The notes under the pieces are model-generated. The model was not told the origin of the DNA, did no database searches, and saw only the letters and a list, made by a program, of their open reading frames with translations. A DNA stretch of 64,000 bases from an uncultured Neptuniibacter sp. Lineage in GTDB: Bacteria; Pseudomonadota; Gammaproteobacteria; Pseudomonadales; Balneatricaceae. Below are positions 26,574-36,358 of this stretch, piece after piece (position 1 is the first letter of the stretch; the number at the start of each line of letters is the position of its first letter). The stretch spans positions 1 through 64,000 of the forward strand of contig NZ_CANMIR010000009.1 in assembly GCF_947498015.1 (NCBI RefSeq). The letters are read 5' to 3'. A program made the position numbers and the translations under genes.

Positions 26574-28214
26574 ATGTCTAAAATCAAAATTGTTGATCTA
26601 TTTGCTGGTCCTGGCGGACTTGGCGAAGGCTTTTCGTCCCTCGAGGATGCATTTGAGATATGCGTGTCTGCAGAAATGGATGCTCATGCACGATCAACTC
26701 TGCGCCTTAGATCCTTTTATCGAATGCTCAGGAATGAGCGAACTGACTGTTTGAGTGATTACTATGATTATTGCAATGGAATCAGTGAGCAAGCATATAG
26801 CAATAAGACACATGACCTTTGGGAGAGATCTGGAGAAGAAGCTAGAAGAATTGAGTTAGGCTCACCAGAAGGGAATAAAGAACTGAGAGCTAGGATCAGC
26901 CTGTCAGGATTAGATAAAAGCGATCAGAAATGGGTCTTAATCGGAGGTCCGCCCTGTCAGGCGTATTCTCTTGTCGGTCGTGCTAGAAACAAAGGTATCG
27001 CCAATTACAAAGCCGAAGCAGATCATAGGCATTTCTTGTATAAAGAATATTTGAAAATTATCCAAGAGTACTCTCCTGCTGTTTTTGTGATGGAAAATGT
27101 AAAAGGAATTTTGTCTTCGAAGGTCAAAGGTAAACCAATCTTTCACGATATTCTTAGTGACCTTTCAAATCCAAATAAGGCGTTAGGGCATAAAGAAGGA
27201 GGCAAGGAAACAAAGTACCGAATTTGCTCTTTAGTAACTGGAGATACATTCCATAACGGTGATGATCCGAAGAAGTTTGATGCAAGAAAGTTTGTGATTA
27301 AGTCAGAAGATTATGGCATCCCCCAAGCTAGGCATAGAGTTATTTTGCTTGGGATTCGGGAGGATATTGATGTTCTAAATGGGACGCTTACCGGTTTACC
27401 TGAACATAATGTTGAGAACGCATTAGAAGGAATCCCCCCGCTTAGAAGTACTCTAAGTAAAGAGAAGGACTCCACAGATGCTTGGAAATGTGTTGTTCGT
27501 GATCATATTGATGATTTAATTGCTGAGATAAAAAGTAATCCACAGTTTGAATTGGACAGTTTGTTGTCACATCTAAAGGTCGCTCAACAGGATATTTTAG
27601 ACAGGGATGACTCAGGTGATTTCAGATATAGGAGAAGTAGTAAAGTATTAGGGGCAGCCAAAAATAAATATCTCAGCGACTGGTATCAAGCTGATTCTAA
27701 GCATTTAAAAGTCTGGCTAAACCATCAGGCTCGTGGGCATATGTCAGATGATCTGCGTAGGTATGTGTATGCTGCTTGTTTCGCAAAGGCAAAAAATAAA
27801 TCGCCTAAAGGCCATCAAGAATTCCAATTACGGGGGCTAAGGCCAGAACATAAAAATTGGGAAACCGGGAAGTTTGCAGATCGTTTTAGAGTGCAATTGG
27901 GTTTATCTCCATCGACAACAGTAACGAGTCATATATCTAAAGATGGGCATTACTTTATTCATCCTGATCCCGGGCAATGCCGTAGCCTAACTGTTAGGGA
28001 AGCCGCAAGGTTACAAACTTTTCCTGATAATTATTTCTTTCAAGGACCAAGGACTGAGCAATTTAAGCAAGTTGGAAACGCAGTACCACCATTACTGGCA
28101 TATCAAATTGCAAAGATTGTTGAAGATATTATTGATGGAAATGAACCAAACGAAGCGGCTGAGAGACCCGAAATGGGAAAAGAGAAGGAACAATATCGTT
28201 TAGAGTTTGTTTGA
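26574..28214 (+). CDS. DNA (cytosine-5-)-methyltransferase
   Basis: A 546-residue C5-cytosine methylase. The AdoMet motif I is DLFAGPGG (8-15), the catalytic motif IV GGPPCQAYS has Cys128, and motif VI is MENV (173-176). Motif VIII (QARHRVILLG) and motif X (QVGNAVPPLLAYQIAK) are present. A large insert lies between motifs I and IV (about residues 45-118) and another before the target recognition region. ATG 26574 is preferred to TTG 26562, though no clear ribosome site is visible. It is followed directly by vsr and probably marks host DNA for the convergent restriction genes. Confidence 0.94.
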   Translation: MSKIKIVDLFAGPGGLGEGFSSLEDAFEICVSAEMDAHARSTLRLRSFYRMLRNERTDCLSDYYDYCNGISEQAYSNKTHDLWERSGEEARRIELGSPEGNKELRARISLSGLDKSDQKWVLIGGPPCQAYSLVGRARNKGIANYKAEADHRHFLYKEYLKIIQEYSPAVFVMENVKGILSSKVKGKPIFHDILSDLSNPNKALGHKEGGKETKYRICSLVTGDTFHNGDDPKKFDARKFVIKSEDYGIPQARHRVILLGIREDIDVLNGTLTGLPEHNVENALEGIPPLRSTLSKEKDSTDAWKCVVRDHIDDLIAEIKSNPQFELDSLLSHLKVAQQDILDRDDSGDFRYRRSSKVLGAAKNKYLSDWYQADSKHLKVWLNHQARGHMSDDLRRYVYAACFAKAKNKSPKGHQEFQLRGLRPEHKNWETGKFADRFRVQLGLSPSTTVTSHISKDGHYFIHPDPGQCRSLTVREAARLQTFPDNYFFQGPRTEQFKQVGNAVPPLLAYQIAKIVEDIIDGNEPNEAAERPEMGKEKEQYRLEFV

Positions 28215-28215
28215 T

Positions 28216-28668
28216 ATGGTTGATGTGCATGAAAAGGCTATTCGTAGTAAAAATATGTCTGCGATAAGGTCCAAAGATACTAAGCCTGAAATATGGCTAA
28301 GGAAGCAGTTGCATGCACGTGGGTATAGATACCGACTTAATCACCCTCATCTTCCCGGTAAGCCTGATTTGGTATTTAACAAATTTAAATCGGTGATTTT
28401 TGTTAACGGGTGCTTTTGGCATATGCATTCGTGTCCTCTGTTTAAAGTACCCAAGACAAGAACGGATTGGTGGCTCCAGAAACTGTCAAAAAACAAGGAA
28501 AGGGATCAAGAGTCTATTAAACAGCTCGAGCAAGATGGTTGGAAGGTGTTAACCGTTTGGGAATGCGCTATTAAAAAAAGTCAAAAAAATAATGGGGCTG
28601 ACTTGCTAGCTTTAATCACCCATTGGATTGAAAACGAAACTACTAGCAAGTCTATTCCTTCTTCTTAA
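28216..28668 (+). CDS. vsr: Very short patch repair endonuclease Vsr
   Basis: A 150-residue Vsr nuclease that nicks T:G mismatches produced by 5-methylcytosine deamination. The catalytic Asp51 (GKPDLVF) and the FVNGCFWHMHSC region with His69, His71 and Cys73 are present. It starts one base after the methylase stop. Its TAA overlaps the AIPR stop on the other strand by 4 bases. Alternatively, in systems like this one it may act as a restriction nuclease. Confidence 0.94.
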   Translation: MVDVHEKAIRSKNMSAIRSKDTKPEIWLRKQLHARGYRYRLNHPHLPGKPDLVFNKFKSVIFVNGCFWHMHSCPLFKVPKTRTDWWLQKLSKNKERDQESIKQLEQDGWKVLTVWECAIKKSQKNNGADLLALITHWIENETTSKSIPSS

Positions 28669-30752
28669 GCCAGCTCAGTGTCTTTCTCTTTTAGATCATT
28701 TAGGATCCCTTCATCCTTCAGATTTTGAATAATAGTAGCAGCGTGCTTTGCTTGTTTTGCTGAAGGTATTTTTTCCCATGATCCGGCTGCATATCCTGCC
28801 AGAGTATTTGATAATCCGCAGTGGAAATCACTTAGCCTATTGTCTTTTCGGCCCCACTTTGTAATTTGCCACCATGTATCACTATCAATACTCATCGCGA
28901 TAGCAATATTTTTCCGGTCTTCAGTTGTAATATTGAATTTGCCTTTTCGGGCTTCAGCTCCAACAGTAGGCAACTGATCTCCTTCAGTTAATTCGGCTTC
29001 TAGTTCTGATGGGATCTTGAGATCCAGTTGTTGAACTTCTTCCCAACACTCTTCCTTTTTAGCCCATTCTGTTACGTTTCTACCGTTAGCGGTGTCAACG
29101 ATCCTTCTATGGACACCAGGCATCCAGTCAAAGATTACTTGTTCAACGACAGGAGTTACTTCTTGCCGATCCCATATTTTACGTAGCATTAAGCGCCCAT
29201 ATGTCTTTTGTGAAAGCAATGAAACTGTATATGCAACTGCGTTAGCACGGTATGCTGAGAAAGCATGTTTACGTGCAATAGATTCAGCTTTTTTATAAAT
29301 AATCGCTTTTGCTATTAAATCTTTAAAGAAATCTACATCTGGTTTATCTAGCGTTCTATCCTTCTTAACCTGAGTCATGTAATGAATGAAGCTCTTTTGA
29401 GCACCCAGGCCAACGATGTGTGGCTTTTGGTCCCAAGCATTCTGGTAACGAGCAAGGTCTGTTTTAGCAAACTTACGACGAGGAGGGTTTGCATCTTCAA
29501 AAATTCTCCTTTTCGCTGGAGTAGTGGATGCTCTGGCTTTGGCAACTTGATATTGCCCTCTGGCTCGTTCGTAGAACCAACGATACTGCTGCCCCGGAGC
29601 CCAGACACTTTGAGAAAGCCTTTCAATTTCTACATGGAAGCTATCATTTGAAGCGAAGTCTGCTTCATTTACTCTATTCTGAGTGTTGGAGTATCTACTT
29701 ATCTGTGGAACGAGTTCATCAAGCTGGTCTGGATTAACCTTTGTTATTTTTGCTTGTACTGCTAGTTGATCTAAATGAGAACAACGATCAAATTTTCTAG
29801 CTCTATGTATTGATGCTACAGTCTGCCCACCATTAACAATCTGCAGTCCAGCCAAATGTGTAATCACCTCCTGACCTGATGAATCGCGTTTTGTCGTTAG
29901 GCTTTCTACAGTTGCAGAGATGCCATTGTTATATGCTAAAAAGCGTGTAGGTTCGTTCAGGATGGTATTACGTATCCCTTTGTTGACGTTACCTTTTTGC
30001 TGTAGGAAGGACCTTACGTTCAGCTCCATCAGTTGCCCAGAATATTCTTCATATAACTCGGCTAGCCAGCTACCAGGAATGATTGCTAAATAGCCACTGT
30101 ATTCAGTACTGTTGCCTGGCATAGAAAGACAAGGAAGACTCTTTCCAAATTTAGCTACTAGGTCGATCTCTATAGCTTCGTAAGCTTTATCAGAGCTTTG
30201 CATACGGCTAAGGCGCTGAATGTCCCACAGATGTAACTGAAGAGATGTACCTTCAGGGCCTTGAATATCTGGAGTGTCTCTAGCAGAGATGAGAGAGTCC
30301 GTGACGAAATGGAGCCTGATCTGGTTAATCTTAGAAAAAGATTCTTTTATTAGTGAGACACAATCATAGGTTTTAGAAGAAGGTTCAATTTCAGACAGAT
30401 CTGTTTTCTGTGAAAAGTCTATGATTCGAAGGGCTCGTCGACATAACGTATCTAAAAAAGCTCTGTTAATTGCTTCAGGCTCTTCTTTACCGGAGTAGTA
30501 TGCAATGACTAGGTCTAGACGCCCTTCACTGAGATCTGCCGCCCACGCATCACAGTGCACGACACTGGCGCCAAAGCTTTTTTCGATATGCCCAATTGAA
30601 AGGTCTTGTATGCTTCCTGATTCTGCAATGATCGATGTTACATATTCAGTAAATCTTTCAACAGGGTATTCTGAAGTTACTAACTCGTTAGAAGGGTCCG
30701 AGACTTCAGATATAAGACGACGGCGATATTCTTCGAGGTCTACTTCATTCAT
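28665..30752 (-). CDS. AIPR-family (abortive infection phage resistance) protein
   Basis: A 695-residue protein. The AIPR signature covers about residues 245-311: NVRSFLQ, NKGIRNTI, RFLAYNNGIS and LQIVNGGQT. A PD-(D/E)xK-like N-terminal segment is possible (RLDLVIAYYSG, near residues 78-88). It is the last gene of a four-gene minus-strand operon with the GHKL ATPase, Z1 and DUF4420 genes, and it overlaps the DUF4420 stop by 8 bases. Confidence 0.85.
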   Translation of the reverse strand: MNEVDLEEYRRRLISEVSDPSNELVTSEYPVERFTEYVTSIIAESGSIQDLSIGHIEKSFGASVVHCDAWAADLSEGRLDLVIAYYSGKEEPEAINRAFLDTLCRRALRIIDFSQKTDLSEIEPSSKTYDCVSLIKESFSKINQIRLHFVTDSLISARDTPDIQGPEGTSLQLHLWDIQRLSRMQSSDKAYEAIEIDLVAKFGKSLPCLSMPGNSTEYSGYLAIIPGSWLAELYEEYSGQLMELNVRSFLQQKGNVNKGIRNTILNEPTRFLAYNNGISATVESLTTKRDSSGQEVITHLAGLQIVNGGQTVASIHRARKFDRCSHLDQLAVQAKITKVNPDQLDELVPQISRYSNTQNRVNEADFASNDSFHVEIERLSQSVWAPGQQYRWFYERARGQYQVAKARASTTPAKRRIFEDANPPRRKFAKTDLARYQNAWDQKPHIVGLGAQKSFIHYMTQVKKDRTLDKPDVDFFKDLIAKAIIYKKAESIARKHAFSAYRANAVAYTVSLLSQKTYGRLMLRKIWDRQEVTPVVEQVIFDWMPGVHRRIVDTANGRNVTEWAKKEECWEEVQQLDLKIPSELEAELTEGDQLPTVGAEARKGKFNITTEDRKNIAIAMSIDSDTWWQITKWGRKDNRLSDFHCGLSNTLAGYAAGSWEKIPSAKQAKHAATIIQNLKDEGILNDLKEKDTELA

Positions 30753-31755
30753 AGTTCTTACCTGAAATAAGCTCGAAAAGTTGTTTAGAGCTCATGGTAT
30801 TTTTTGACATCCCTGTCAGTGATAGTTTGTAAGAAACTTCCACAATTTCGGGAGGAATTTTTTTTGTTGTGAGACAAGGAAAGTGTTCGTCAATTGTAAA
30901 GATACGTGATTTCCTGAGCGTATATCCGCAAGTTTCATATTGGCTGATATCTTGCTCTCTATATCCGATATTAATTAGCTTTTCTGCAAATACAACTTGG
31001 TCAAGATAAGATGAAGTTAGAAGTTCCTTGAAACTATTAACTAACTGGAATAATTGTTGCTCTTCATTATCATGCTGATCTAGCGCGAGTTGAGTCAGAT
31101 ACAATTCCTTGGTTCCAACTCTTTCTAGTTGACGTAGGCTTGTGATATTTACACAATCTAGGTTTGATGAGGTTGTGGTTTTGATTTCTACAGAGCATTT
31201 TTCAAAGTGAAAGTCGTGATGGCTTTTTTCTGTACCTTGCCAGGCTTTTAGGATGTCACTGGCATCTAGTCCATTCTCAATTAGCTGCAACATAAAAATT
31301 AGTTCGCCAGCTAAGCCGACTTGTTGGGAACGGGTTAAAATTTGTCTATTGGGAGCGAAGAACTTCTGCCAATGCTTCAACTCCTTGGAGACAATTCCAC
31401 ATGCAGTTATTGGAGTGGATACGTATTGCAATGCTTCACATAATCGAGCGGCTAAAATGAGAAAAACATCAGCCGCGCCGGTTTGATTTAGATCAGCCGC
31501 GAGAAAGCAATCAGATGTATCAGAGGTTAGATGCGTTTCGATTCCCTTCAGCTGAGGAAAAATTGTCCCCTTATAAACGTCTGGAGGGATGGGTCCTATC
31601 TCTATAGCAGGAGTCTTTTCGGGATACCTTATCACCAAGTAGATTCTTAGTTTTGCCGGCCCGGCGAGTAGGTAGCGGGCAGCCATTGAACTCCCGGCTT
31701 CGCCTTCCAATAGATCATTCCATTTCTGTTTGATGGTATATAGATCAGTCGCCAT
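30745..31755 (-). CDS. DUF4420 PD-(D/E)xK-motif protein (predicted nuclease)
   Basis: A 336-residue protein of the DUF4420 family. The restriction-endonuclease-like motif is visible: Glu151 (GLAGELIFM), Asp181 (HHDFHF) and Glu190-x-Lys192 (VEIKTTT). It is probably the DNA-cutting subunit of the system. It overlaps both neighbours by about 10 bases, indicating tight co-translation with the Z1 ATPase and AIPR proteins. Confidence 0.87.
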   Translation of the reverse strand: MATDLYTIKQKWNDLLEGEAGSSMAARYLLAGPAKLRIYLVIRYPEKTPAIEIGPIPPDVYKGTIFPQLKGIETHLTSDTSDCFLAADLNQTGAADVFLILAARLCEALQYVSTPITACGIVSKELKHWQKFFAPNRQILTRSQQVGLAGELIFMLQLIENGLDASDILKAWQGTEKSHHDFHFEKCSVEIKTTTSSNLDCVNITSLRQLERVGTKELYLTQLALDQHDNEEQQLFQLVNSFKELLTSSYLDQVVFAEKLINIGYREQDISQYETCGYTLRKSRIFTIDEHFPCLTTKKIPPEIVEVSYKLSLTGMSKNTMSSKQLFELISGKNYE

Positions 31756-34600
31756 ATGATTGTTGACCCACTGAATTAACTACATATTCGACTGGTATAT
31801 CGTTGTCCTTATCAATTCCGGGAAAACTTACAGCGATACCAACAAAAGGCTTATTGCTTTCATTCTGGCTGAGGGCGTGTGAACCTGAATCAATAGGATA
31901 AATAATCAATAAGCCTTCTTTGGAAGAACGATACTTTCTCAGTTGAGGGCTCTTTGGAGCGGTTAGAGGCGCATCTGGATTGTAATTACGACGGGATTCA
32001 GCAACTTTTTGAGATTCCTTTAGGGCTTTATCCCATGCTTCATCGCCTAAACGCATAATTAGTTCATCTTTAGGGTCTGTGATTACACCTGGCTTATAGC
32101 ACTTAGGATCATTACCTTTATCCCTTCGAAAGACTGCCCCAATAGAATTACTTGATATAGTTAAGGGGGATCCACTACCTTTGCCTGAGATTAGAACGGT
32201 CCAGCGAGTAAGATTTTCTTTCTCCTGTTGTGCAGTTATATATTTGGCAATTAAGGTGGTATTAACACGGATTGTATCCACCTTACTGCCCGGCTTGTAG
32301 GATTCTAAAAAGTTGGTAACTATGTGTGGTGAAACTCCGGACCAAGCTTGTTGGCTTTTCCTAAGAGGTACCGCTGTTTCCCCTTGTGATGCGCATGCTT
32401 CAATAAGGGAGTTGAGACAGCTCAAATTATGCTTGCGGTCGTCGTCACCAGTTTTAAATAGGATGGTTTGTACGAGATCCCCACTAAAGCTACAACGTTC
32501 TTTTGAGCCGTATCGCATTTTTACTGGTGATGTAATTTGTAACTGCGGATGAGTGCGAACTCTATGCCCAAAATTCTCTGGAGTAGAGCCTATTGCGCAC
32601 ATAGTTTCAAAATCTGATCTTAGTTCAATATCAGCATCTGAGATATGTCGAAACCAGTCAAATAGAATTTGAGGGCCAAATAGGCGGGTCAGATCTACAT
32701 ATCCATCTCTATACCCAAACCAGCGACCCATTTGCATTAGGGTATCGTACATTTTGCTCTGGCGTGTGAAATAACTAACTAGTAGGCCTTCCAGCGTCAA
32801 TCCACGTGAAAGCTTATCACCCCCAATAGCAATAACATTTAGTCCCTGTTTACTATGGCGTTCGTAATCAAGAACGTCACCAGCGCTCCCGTTTATCTCT
32901 CTAATTTTTATTGTCTGGACCAGTTCTGGTAGTACTTCACTTATTTCATCCCAAGTATGTAGAGGGCAGTTTTCTTTATTTATACTTTGAGTGGTTGGAA
33001 TAAAGTCTTTTTCCCATAGGTTTTTCAGATCTTCGAGGGTGGAAAAGTATTTATCTTCTGCTCCGTAGATAACGCTTTGTTTTACTCTTATGAAAATCTC
33101 TTTAACCTGTTCAAAAACACGATGTTGGACATCAGTAAGTCTTGTAACGTGAACTAACATTGATGAGTGTTTGTGCCCTTGTCCTCTCAAAGCTCGGGCT
33201 GAACATGAAAGGATGTATGTCAATACAGCAATATACAGGCTATTTGGATAGTTGGAATCTTCACTGTAAATAGGGATATGTGATTTATCGTGTAGAGGAG
33301 GCATCCAGCCTTCTCTTTCCCTGAGTTCTAGAGAAGCTGCATAATCAGAAATAGGGCGAAGTAGGGGAAGGCCCTCTAGCTGTTCCTGTTTCTCAAAGTC
33401 GGTATAGCCAAAGATTTGTTGAGGGCCTATATAATTAGAGGCCGGTTTTAGAGAAGTAATGAAGCTTCTTGGGAATAAATCGTCTCCTACCTCAGAATGT
33501 TCAGCATCCTTATGAATCATAATGTTGGCAAATGGGGTTGCTGTGTAGGCTACATAAGCGGACTGTTCAAAAATGTTCAGAATCTTACGAACTTGGCCAT
33601 TGATGGTGGTCGGGTCTTGCTCTTTTTTTTCTTCGTCAGAAAGATATTCTGCAGTATCGTTTAAATCTGTAGTTTCAGGGATAGTGATCTTATTAGTATT
33701 GATAGAGCCTTGATCTGCTTCATCGTCTATCAATAACAATGGTAAGTCTTTGATAGTGAGATCTTCATCTGAACCATTTAATGATTTAGCTTGGTTTTCC
33801 AGATATTCAATTAGATTATTCAGTACAGACGCATTTTTTTTGATAACAAAAATAATGGGGCGGTCAACGCTTTGAGGAAAGCGATCTGCAATGGCTTTAT
33901 TAAAATCCCCGTCATCGGAACGAGATGTGGCTGAATCAGGTTGTAGGTTTTTTGCATCATGTTCTATAAACCCTACCCCAGTACGAACATACTTGTTTTT
34001 ATCCTTCTTGTAGTAACCCAAAAATCCTTCTTCTAGACGGATTTGGGTTTGTGACCTCAAGTTATTGTGGAAGCCTGCAAGAATGATAATGATCTTATAT
34101 CCGGCATCGGCAGCCTTACATATCAGACCGGTATAGTTAGCCGTTTTACCGGATTGCACCGATCCTACGACCATCCCCCTTCGATCCCATCGTCCAGGTT
34201 GATTGGGGCTGTTTAGCCAAGAGAGGGTTTCATCGGTTGTTTCGCCTAGCTTAGTAACTACATCATCGGGCCAGCCGCTTTGTAGGAGAGAGGTTTCGTA
34301 TCTTTCCCAATAGCGCCATTTTATATCTGGGCGAGCTTTTTCCAGCCAAGCATGCCAATTTCCATCCTCTGTATGTAATGTTTGAGCGCTTTCCATCCAT
34401 GTTTTATTGGATAATTCGGCTTCTTCGATTAATTGTGTCCGAACTTTTGTGTTGTCTTTGTATTCAGACATTCCAAGCACAATATCAATTGCTTGAATAA
34501 GTTGATCTCGTGAAATTTTACCGCCAGAACTATTCTTTAATAGTTGGACATGTCCCTTAACCATCAGGCGAAGGGCTCCAATGTCTTTATATTCATCCAT
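31745..34600 (-). CDS. Z1-domain superfamily II helicase-like ATPase
   Basis: A 951-residue protein with an N-terminal helical region, Walker A GSVQSGKT (146-153) and a DEAD-type Walker B, DDEAD (292-296). The Z1 domain lies in the C-terminal half, with SRGLTLEGL and QMGRWFGYRDGY typical of this family. Z1 proteins are known from restriction-like operons with GHKL ATPases. It lies 6 bases after the GHKL gene and is probably the translocase. Confidence 0.92.
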   Translation of the reverse strand: MDEYKDIGALRLMVKGHVQLLKNSSGGKISRDQLIQAIDIVLGMSEYKDNTKVRTQLIEEAELSNKTWMESAQTLHTEDGNWHAWLEKARPDIKWRYWERYETSLLQSGWPDDVVTKLGETTDETLSWLNSPNQPGRWDRRGMVVGSVQSGKTANYTGLICKAADAGYKIIIILAGFHNNLRSQTQIRLEEGFLGYYKKDKNKYVRTGVGFIEHDAKNLQPDSATSRSDDGDFNKAIADRFPQSVDRPIIFVIKKNASVLNNLIEYLENQAKSLNGSDEDLTIKDLPLLLIDDEADQGSINTNKITIPETTDLNDTAEYLSDEEKKEQDPTTINGQVRKILNIFEQSAYVAYTATPFANIMIHKDAEHSEVGDDLFPRSFITSLKPASNYIGPQQIFGYTDFEKQEQLEGLPLLRPISDYAASLELREREGWMPPLHDKSHIPIYSEDSNYPNSLYIAVLTYILSCSARALRGQGHKHSSMLVHVTRLTDVQHRVFEQVKEIFIRVKQSVIYGAEDKYFSTLEDLKNLWEKDFIPTTQSINKENCPLHTWDEISEVLPELVQTIKIREINGSAGDVLDYERHSKQGLNVIAIGGDKLSRGLTLEGLLVSYFTRQSKMYDTLMQMGRWFGYRDGYVDLTRLFGPQILFDWFRHISDADIELRSDFETMCAIGSTPENFGHRVRTHPQLQITSPVKMRYGSKERCSFSGDLVQTILFKTGDDDRKHNLSCLNSLIEACASQGETAVPLRKSQQAWSGVSPHIVTNFLESYKPGSKVDTIRVNTTLIAKYITAQQEKENLTRWTVLISGKGSGSPLTISSNSIGAVFRRDKGNDPKCYKPGVITDPKDELIMRLGDEAWDKALKESQKVAESRRNYNPDAPLTAPKSPQLRKYRSSKEGLLIIYPIDSGSHALSQNESNKPFVGIAVSFPGIDKDNDIPVEYVVNSVGQQSYGD

Positions 34601-34606
34601 GCTTTT

Positions 34607-36148
34607 TTAAACTCCGAAGTGAGCAAAAATTATGTCTTGGTAATCAATAAAACACTCAAGTTGGCAAACTTGCTCAACTATATCCGATGCTGGAGTATCT
34701 GAGCCACTGATCATTTTTACAGTTCTTTCTGCTGCTTGAATAACTTCTAACTCAGATGCTGTGTTGAATGGTGTATTTCTTTTTTCTGGGGTTTCTGAAG
34801 CGTCAAGCCATATTTGTTCTACTGGTACTGTTTCTTCTATTAGTTTAAGCAGTAGTTTGGCTTCAGTTTTGGCTTCTAGGCTAAGCTTGTTTAAGAAATT
34901 GGAAACAATTGGGTGTTTCCTATCTACTTGGTATGCGTTAAAGCCTTTTCTTTCTTTTGTGACCCAAATTTTGGAAACTCTTTCAGATTTTGTCCTCTTA
35001 CCGTATCTGCCTCGGTGAGCAAATATTTGGCGCGCCTCTTTTCTTATAGTGCTGGCATAGGACGTGAGTACGCGGGATACTGTATGGGGCGGAATGGCCA
35101 CAGATTTCTTAACATCAATTTGCCAATCTGCGTCCATATCATTGCTGATATCTACTTTGATTCGGGCAAGTTTGTAATGCTCCTCTGACTTCCAGCGTGA
35201 GGAAGAATCACGTAAGCCTAACCAAGAGCCTGCTACTAATAATCTGTCATTACGATAGACATAAAAGCCTTGTTGTGCGTTCCAGCCATTAGGACCAGCA
35301 GCCTGCTCTAGTTCATCGGAGGTCATCATGTCTTTATGCGGTAAGATGAATCCCTGAATATTGACGTATTTACCATCGTAGGGGATATCAAGGCTGGGTT
35401 TGATATCTGTAGCATTGTGACTTTTACAAAAAGGATCCCAAGCTGGAACAGCGTGAACGGGCTTAGTGCCGTTTATGTAGATGTTTAGTTTTTTAGAAGA
35501 TGATAGGTACCGATGAAAGATCATGCCAAGATGATTACGGAGAGAGTCTATCCGATGATAGAAATCATCTTGGTGGGCTTGGCTGGCAACATTTGTCCCG
35601 CCGCAAAGTTTATCTAAATTTTCTAATAAAATTAAAGTTCCCGAATCTTGTGCATCAAGGGTTGCCAGCTTTTCTTCAGCTCCACCTCTTGGGTATTTTA
35701 GAAGTATCCAGTTATCTTTTTCTAACGAGGCAATGTAATCAAGATCCCAACGGCGTATGGAAAGGCTACTGGAAGCCTGCTTAGACGCAACAGTTAGAGA
35801 TCTGGCGAGAGACAGGGATGCTGTTTTTAAGCCCAGCCCAAAGCGACCTAAATCGTCTTTAGCTCTTTCTAGTAGAGGGTTTTGGCTTCCAGCAACCATC
35901 GCTTCGGACAAAATAGAATCTGTCATACCGAGACCATCATCACGAATGGTAATCCAAGAATTAGGGCCATCCCAATGTAAATGGATCCAGATGTTTTGAG
36001 CTTTCGCGGTTATGGAATTGTCTATTAAATCGGAAATGGCTGAATTTAAGGAGTAACCATAGGCTCGAAGAGATTCGAGCATAGCTGAGGCGCTAGGGGG
36101 AGCAATGGTATAGGAATTATTTTCCTCAACTTCCATATTGATAGACAT
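34607..36148 (-). CDS. GHKL ATPase of the MutL/MORC-like group
   Basis: A 513-residue GHKL ATPase. The N box reads AISDLIDNSI (37-46), with Asp40 where most relatives have the catalytic Glu. DDGLGM (70-75) is the G1 motif and GRFGLGLKTAS (101-111) the lid/G2 region. The C-terminal half is unassigned, rich in Lys and Glu. It is first in the operon. GHKL/MORC ATPases beside Z1 helicases and methylases are a known class of predicted restriction systems. Confidence 0.9.
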   Translation of the reverse strand: MSINMEVEENNSYTIAPPSASAMLESLRAYGYSLNSAISDLIDNSITAKAQNIWIHLHWDGPNSWITIRDDGLGMTDSILSEAMVAGSQNPLLERAKDDLGRFGLGLKTASLSLARSLTVASKQASSSLSIRRWDLDYIASLEKDNWILLKYPRGGAEEKLATLDAQDSGTLILLENLDKLCGGTNVASQAHQDDFYHRIDSLRNHLGMIFHRYLSSSKKLNIYINGTKPVHAVPAWDPFCKSHNATDIKPSLDIPYDGKYVNIQGFILPHKDMMTSDELEQAAGPNGWNAQQGFYVYRNDRLLVAGSWLGLRDSSSRWKSEEHYKLARIKVDISNDMDADWQIDVKKSVAIPPHTVSRVLTSYASTIRKEARQIFAHRGRYGKRTKSERVSKIWVTKERKGFNAYQVDRKHPIVSNFLNKLSLEAKTEAKLLLKLIEETVPVEQIWLDASETPEKRNTPFNTASELEVIQAAERTVKMISGSDTPASDIVEQVCQLECFIDYQDIIFAHFGV

Positions 36149-36358
36149 AAAGCTCCACGGGTATGTATTTCAATAACTTAGTGATGAACTGAGTATACAC
36201 TCGATTTTGTATTAAAAGATATTAACGTGGTTTTCTATGCTAGTAAGGTAAAAACAGGGCCTTTAGCTACCTTGATGTCAATTGATTCTACTTTTGAGGT
36301 GTCAATTTGGTTACTATGAATGTGGACGTAACCGGCAGGTACACAGAAGCAATATCAT

